Below are positions 59,600 to 64,000 of a stretch of 64,000 nucleotides of DNA, one piece after another. Within the stretch, counting starts at the first letter, position 1. Every line of letters begins with the position of its first letter. Both the position numbers and the translations under genes were made by a program. Under the pieces are notes generated by a model, which made no database searches, had not been told where the DNA came from, and saw only the letters and a list, made by a program, of their open reading frames with translations. This stretch comes from Ceratothoa steindachneri (taxonomy: Eukaryota; Arthropoda; Malacostraca; Isopoda; Cymothoidae), in assembly GCA_963969495.1 (NCBI GenBank), contig OZ018321.1:192918895-192982894 (forward strand), written 5' to 3'.

Positions 59600-59941
59600 A
59601 GTAAATCTGAAGATCGGCGGCGCGACCGGTGGAACGCAAAATATTTTGTCCCTGTTCCAATAGGTTTCACCTTTTTGGAGTAAATTCAAAGATATCACTG
59701 CGGGGTGACTCCCCTACGAGGATCCATCCTGAGTCTCAATCAATTGGGTGGGTCTGGGGCACAGACCCCCAATATATAATCATAATTGTTTCTAGAATAA
59801 TGTTCTAACGTTTTTTAACGTTTTTATTTAACCAAATGCGCTGGAATATTAATTCCCGGGTGAACGAAACATAAACGCAACTTAGCGTCATTTCGGCTGA
59901 AATACACTTTTTGGGGGGCGCCGCCGATCTTCAGGTTTACC
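59600..59941. mobile_element. 342-bp MITE with 8-bp target duplication, hAT-type
   Basis: Inserted in the left TIR of the Tc1-like element. Its ends, GTAAATCTGAAGATCGGCGG CGC (59601-59623) and the inverse (59918-59940), differ at one base. GCAATAAA flanks both sides (59592-59599 and 59942-59949), an 8-bp duplication that also restores a continuous Tc1 TIR when the insert is removed. Eight-base duplications are typical of hAT transposons. No coding; a small internal hairpin lies around GGGTCTGGGGCACAGACCCC (59751-59770). Confidence 0.8.
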
Positions 59942-60179
59942 GCAATAAATACCCAAAACATGGTCAAAAGTTTATTTACCATAGTTACACAACAGCAAAG
60001 TAATTGAAAATTTAACATCTTATGTATTTTGTACGTTGAATAGAAATTCGGTATTAGAATACACAAATAGTAAAGCATTGATTATATCGTCAAAAGTGTT
60101 AGATTATCGCCTTAAAAAGTATCGAACACACCCACAAAATTAGTTTTAAAATTAGTGGTTTACGTGACAGGAATGCTGT

Positions 60180-61240
60180 AGAACTTTCCTGAAAAATAAT
60201 CTACTTCGTCCACGTGAAACAGCAGACCTCAGTCAGTGTCTGAGAGCTGCTTGAAGAGGTCATCGTTCAACACTCTAATTCTAATACGGCGAAGACTAAA
60301 GAATTGCTAAAAAGGAGCAGAGAACTAATTGTTCAGTTACATAAAAGTTGTTTAGGCTATAGAAAAATTTCATCTATGCTAAAAATACCAATCTCAACCA
60401 TTGGTGACACGATTCGCCGGTTCACGTCACATCAGTCCACTGCAAGTCTACCGTCTACCACATTCAGGGCGTCCATCTAAAATTTCATACCGTGCGGCTA
60501 AACATATAGTCCGTAAAGTAAAGAAGAATCCTCGAGTGATTCGATCTGAACTTCAGACAGATTTGGAAGTAGCAGTTCTTAGGAACGAGGGATTCCATTC
60601 TCGCACACCAAAAAAGACACCTTTGTTGAAACCAATTCATGTTAGAAATTCGTCTGAATTTTGTCAAGGAACATTTAGAGAAGCCTGCAAGTTTTTGGGG
60701 ACGGTGTACTATGGTCTAACAAGGCGAAGATTGATTTATTTGGCGGAATAGTGTTAGTCACGTTTGGAGGCAGAAAACCTGGGCGCATGATCCTAAAAAT
60801 ACAATCCCGACAGTGAAGTTTGGAGGAGACAACATAATGGTATGGGGATGCTTCTCCTCTGCCGGTCCTGGAAGACTCGATATTTTTGAAGGGAAAATAA
60901 ATGCTCAGATGTATCGCAGGATTTTGAATGATAATCGCTTACAGTCTGCAGACGACCTGAAGTTGCCAAGAAGATAGACATTCCAGCAGGACCGCGATCC
61001 AAAACATACAGCCAAGGGTCCTGCAGCGTAGTTTCAGCAGAAGAAAATAAAGGCTATGGAATGGCTAAGATTCAGAAACGGGACCCAATAAATTTCAAAG
61101 ATTGAAAAAGAATATGCTAAGAAGAATGGGCCAAGATACCTACAAATATTTGTATGAATCTCATAAGTAAATATCCCAAACGGTTGGAAGCTGTACTAGA
61201 GACGAAAGTTCATATCACCAAATACTAACTGGTCTTCATA
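60180..61240 (+). pseudogene. Tc1-type transposase, broken
   Basis: Plus-strand transposase with frameshifts and stops. The open frame 60401-60751 has GRPSKISYRAAKHIVRKVKK, the second helix-turn-helix with its GRPxK hinge. Next, in other frames, come VSHVWRQKTWAHDPKNTIPT, then NIMVWGCFSSAGPGRLDIFE GKINAQMYRRIL, then FQQDRDPKHTAK, which is the second catalytic Asp block (QQDNDPKHTA). The C-terminus has GPRYLQ and YPKRLEAVLETK, the usual end. The first catalytic Asp block (SDES) is not intact and the Glu block (LNPIENLW) is degraded. In active elements it binds the TIRs and excises by a DDE mechanism. Confidence 0.8.
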
Positions 61241-61437
61241 GATGTGTTGAATACTTTTAGAAACGTACTTTTGATATTTTTGCCGTAATCATAGTAATGT
61301 TTTACTATTTTTGCAATATGATACCAAGTTGTATTCAGCGTACGAAATACATAAGATGTTTAATTTTCGATTACTTTGCTGTTGTGTAACTATGGTATAT
61401 AAACTTTTCCCCGTGAATCGGCTATTTATTGCACCCA

Positions 61438-61894
<457 letters not shown>

Positions 61895-64000
61895 ATGATG
61901 ATTTATCATAACAATTCTAGGGAATTCGAGGACTCAAATAGAGACCTGGCCACCTCGTGTCTCGCAACAAGAACTCCCCAAACATGACCCGCCCCCTCAG
62001 CCAGACAGAGAGAGCGACGTCCTATTTCATTCGTTCAGTTAAATATCTTTTGTTCAAATTAGAATTTATTTTAAAATTATTTTCGCAAAATAAGTTAAAA
62101 AGGCGAGGTTTTATTGTCTTTTGCTTATCTAAATTTTCGCCTTAGAATTTATTGTAGTTTAAACTCGTCTCGATCCATAGTCTTGACATCGATAGAAACT
62201 ACAAGGAAGAGAAGAGAGATATTGGCGGACGAGACGGAGACGAGTTACTCTTAAAGCAATCTCCCTTAACGACCTTGCGATCCATACCCAGAAGGTGCTT
62301 TTGTACGGCCCTTAAACTATTGATTTATTTTATATCTAAAGTATGAAAAAAAGGCACAGCAGATATAAAAGGCTTTCATACCCCACCTCTTTTACCAGCC
62401 AAAATAGTTGGCAAATTTTGAACATTCTGTTACTTTTTAAAAATTAAAACTAATAGTAATAATAATTATGTTAAAAAACTGCATATTGTAGTCCCCCCTT
62501 CCCCCGGTCAGATCATCTACCTCCTTTATGTCATAAGCTAAACCTTTCTTTCTCATTTTGGAGGTACCTCGTTGTTTCTAGCCATATATTGTTGCCCAAA
62601 ATCTTTCGATCCATACCAAAGAGAGACCGATTTAGGGCCCCTGGTAAAGACCAATCTATTTAGTACCAGGCTTTTTTATATAAGTTTATGAGTCTGGAAA
62701 TTTCTTTTATTTTCAAGGGTTTATCAAACTCAAACACACATTTCTGAAGAATGGAGACAGAGATTAAACTACAGAATGTGAGAAAGGTAGGCATAGAGGC
62801 AAAAGAGTGAAAATAGAGAATTAAAATATGTATATATTTTATTTGTTTTTGTACCTATTAATATTCTCTTTCTCTCTCTTTCTATAATGTGTGAAATACG
62901 AGGAAATTATATACTTGGTCTTCATAAAGCTTTCATCTACACACACCGATTACACCCATTTTATTATCGTAAATGTACGAAATACACACTCGCTCGTGCA
63001 CACACCGAATACAAGGTAGGGCTGTAAATTCCAGACGACCTTTTTAAATGTCACATCCTTCAAGACGATCATGTTATATTATTAATTTCATTGAGTGAGA
63101 ATTAGAGGTCAAATCAAATGACTGCGGTGTGATTATCGAGACATACGAATGTAGCCTCACCACGAGCCAGAACTGAACGCGTTTAATCACTCTTAAGCCA
63201 ACGAGTCGAAACTCTCCTAATCTCACAGCAAATTGAGTTTGAAAATTCCTCCTCGTAGCTAATGCATAAAATGGAGTATTTTTAGAATGATATCAAAAGT
63301 TCTAACTTTCTATCTCGCTTCCCTCTTCTGTTTCTCTTTCTTCATATCCATGGATCGCTCTCTATAACTTTCCCACAAGGAGGAGGTCAAATATCACAAA
63401 TATTCTTAGTGGATTCAATGATTCATTTAACGCCATTGTTAAACAATGGAGTCATCCCCGTTGCATTCCCAACGGGGACAAAAGGGTTATAATGATGCTC
63501 TAATGAATGGAATGACCTTAATAGCGTTGGCCTCTCCAACTCAGTCTGATAACTTGATGAACTGAATTTAATTCTCAATAAAGGCAGGTATCACATCAAA
63601 CCAAATTAGAGAAAGAATGTCGACCAGTGGGGAGTGACAATGGAATAACGTGCCTCAGGCCTCCCCCTGGTCAACACTACTCACCCCTGAGGTTTAAAGC
63701 TATTCCCAGTTCGTTCCTTTGAAGGTTATGGATACTGTCATTCGGGCTTCCAAAGAGTGGATGATGCGAGGTCGAAAGGTGTCTAATTTTACTTAGCTCC
63801 TGGTTCGAATACTGCCCACCCCCGGGGACATATTTTCCATCACACATGCACCTCGCTCGCACTTTTTGCTCAATAGAATCACCACTGTCTTTTGCCAAAC
63901 ACTCGGACCTTTGTGGCAAGGGTGAGACTAACAATCAATCCATTACTAAACTTGTGATATTTCACGAGGACTTTCTATTAATAATAATAGTAGTTGTGGC
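61895..64000. other. unassigned stretch to window end
   Basis: No gene or element recognised. A short inverse pair AACTCGTCTC/GAGACGAGTT lies near 62161 and 62238. Small hairpins lie near 63437-63450 (CCATTGTTAAACAATGG) and 63457-63477. Minus-strand frame 63677-63934 has no domain. Confidence 0.3.

Overview
The window looks like a stretch of animal, probably arthropod, genomic DNA packed with transposable elements. I recognise no host gene with confidence. The evidence for a metazoan source is the mixture of APE-type non-LTR retrotransposons (at least four lineages), Penelope-like elements with GIY-YIG endonucleases, Tc1-type and other DDE transposons with terminal inverted repeats (TIRs), small non-autonomous inverted-repeat elements (MITEs), a tRNA-derived sequence and long (TA)n tracts. 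A crustacean or chelicerate would fit, but I cannot name the species.

Layout. 1-9450: an old LINE on the minus strand (element A: ORF1, endonuclease, then reverse transcriptase running off the left edge). It is split by a 4.0 kb DNA transposon at 3613-7656 with 35-bp perfect TIRs and a 4-bp target duplication. That transposon carries one long transposase reading frame broken by a single TAA, and a 162-bp MITE sits inside it. 9450-17000: mostly unassigned DNA with one MITE, a degenerate minisatellite and an RTE-like LINE relic. 17000-36150: two LINE families, B and C, each present twice. Both are on the minus strand at 17.3-24.7 kb and both on the plus strand at 27.9-36.1 kb, with Penelope-like (PLE) material between them. 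C(+) is nearly full length and contains an internal partial duplication. B(+) has lost its endonuclease by an internal deletion. 36150-42000: unassigned DNA, a ~500-bp TIR element, and a PLE endonuclease fragment next to a (CT)n(AT)n tract. 42600-45450: two CR1-type LINE relics facing opposite ways. 45450-58300: mainly unassigned DNA with a 57/60-bp minisatellite, a tRNA-like sequence, a LINE relic and a Tc1 relic. 58300-61900: a cluster of (TA)n tracts interleaved with a ~1 kb palindrome, a Tc1-like element carrying a nested MITE with an 8-bp duplication, and a second, smaller palindrome. 61900-64000: unassigned.

How it fits together. The elements are mostly dead parts lists of retrotransposons (ORF1 RNA-binding protein, APE endonuclease, RT) and DNA transposons (transposase plus TIRs). 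The most notable points are: the nearly intact DUF7869-like transposase with its full end structure and repeated subterminal motif; a recurrent CTGAA-hairpin-CGAAA motif in PLE tails, one copy of which folds as a hammerhead-like three-way junction; the repeated association of PLE tails with (TA)n tracts; and two examples of element chimerism (LINE C duplication, LINE B deletion).
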